DNA of 6,323 bases from Candidatus Ancillula trichonymphae ImTpAt (GTDB lineage Bacteria; Actinomycetota; Actinomycetes; Actinomycetales; Bifidobacteriaceae): the NCBI GenBank assembly GCA_000485475.1, contig AXYY01000021.1, positions 1 to 6,323 on the forward strand. The letters are read 5' to 3'. A program made the translations under genes and the position numbers. Shown in pieces: positions 5,957 to 6,323 of the stretch. Every line of letters begins with the position of its first letter. Within the stretch, counting starts at the first letter, position 1. The notes beneath the pieces are model-generated. The model did no database searches and was not told where the DNA came from. It saw nothing but the letters and a program-made list of their open reading frames with translations.

Positions 5957-6323
5957 ATGGCGGTAAATAATTCAGGTAAAAAGGTACGACCAGTCAGGAC
6001 TTTGGTTACGTTGCTGATTGCGATACTGTTGATTTACGGTTCTGTTGGAGTAGGTGTGCTGGAGTTGCATTGGAGTGAAGTTAGTGCGAAAGCTGGAGAA
6101 ATTTGGAACTCCATCACGCACAAGAAACCTGACGAGAAACCTGCAGAATCGCCGAGTACCTCCGCAGATGCTAGTGCGAGCAGCAGCGATACTCCGGCTG
6201 CTAGCGCGTCAACTGCCGCACCAGCAAGCCCGTCTGAATCTCCTCCGTCCGCATCTGCAAGTGCAAGTCCTAGCCTTAGTAGTAGTGCGTCGGCGGAAAA
6301 CAAATCCGAAGATAAGAAGAACG
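5957..6323 (+). CDS. secD: Probable SecD N-terminus, partial at window end
   Basis: The frame is open from ATG 5957 to the window end (122 codons). AGGAG at 5942-5946 provides a ribosome binding site about 10 nt upstream. A short basic N-terminus (KKVRPVR) leads into one membrane segment (about residues 15-35, LVTLLIAILLIYGSVGVGV) and then LHWSEVSA, the layout of actinobacterial SecD, a proton-motive-force-linked subunit that pulls secreted proteins through the translocon. Position directly after yajC supports this. Instead of going straight to the expected DLxGGT region, the protein enters a charged patch (KKPDEKP) and then more than 55 residues rich in Ser, Ala and Pro. The diagnostic domains lie beyond the window, so the assignment rests on context and the first segment. 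Another single-pass protein with an extracytoplasmic linker is possible. Confidence 0.68.
   Translation, partial: MAVNNSGKKVRPVRTLVTLLIAILLIYGSVGVGVLELHWSEVSAKAGEIWNSITHKKPDEKPAESPSTSADASASSSDTPAASASTAAPASPSESPPSASASASPSLSSSASAENKSEDKKN

Noticed and set aside
1..6323. tRNA genes, CRISPR arrays, insertion sequence ends
   Set aside because: No T-loop or cloverleaf pattern, no regularly spaced repeats, and no transposase or terminal inverted repeats were found on reading both strands.

Overview
The window looks like a piece of an actinobacterial (Actinomycetota) chromosome of moderate to low GC. The evidence is the polynucleotide phosphorylase, whose RNase PH-like, KH and S1 sequence is of actinobacterial type, the yajC-secD order, and a gene that appears to start leaderless on a near-perfect extended -10 box. 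A host-associated or genome-reducing lineage would fit the freshly decayed transporter, but genus cannot be assigned from sequence alone.

Layout. Positions 1-410 hold no gene I can name: a stop-free stretch open at the left edge, a candidate intrinsic terminator, a low-complexity Ser/Pro/Thr/Ala-rich frame with an internal repeat, and an extended -10 promoter. Next is a family 2 glycosyltransferase (411-1478, +). It runs tail-to-tail into pnp (1420-3648, -), and the two coding regions overlap by 59 nt. The pnp promoter is clear (TTGACT, 17 nt, TACACT with an extended -10). A 13-nt palindrome lies inside its spacer, and the predicted 5' leader carries a 9-bp hairpin. Divergent from pnp is a two-gene ABC exporter, an ABC-2 type permease followed by an ATPase (3930-5411, +). 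It is a double pseudogene: one frameshift in the permease, and three frameshifts plus two nonsense codons in the ATPase, with the ATPase motifs still readable. A strong promoter (TTGACA, 18 nt, TGcTATACT) then drives yajC (5563-5937) and the start of a probable secD (5957 to the window end).

How the genes relate. The cluster is mostly housekeeping: RNA turnover (pnp), the accessory Sec translocase subunits (yajC, secD), and a glycosyltransferase probably acting on a cell-surface polysaccharide. The exporter between pnp and yajC is a dead accessory insertion. I see no intact new system. The most interesting points are the putative pnp regulatory region, the leaderless glycosyltransferase, the convergent overlap, the decaying exporter, and an unusual Ser/Ala/Pro linker directly after the first membrane segment of SecD.
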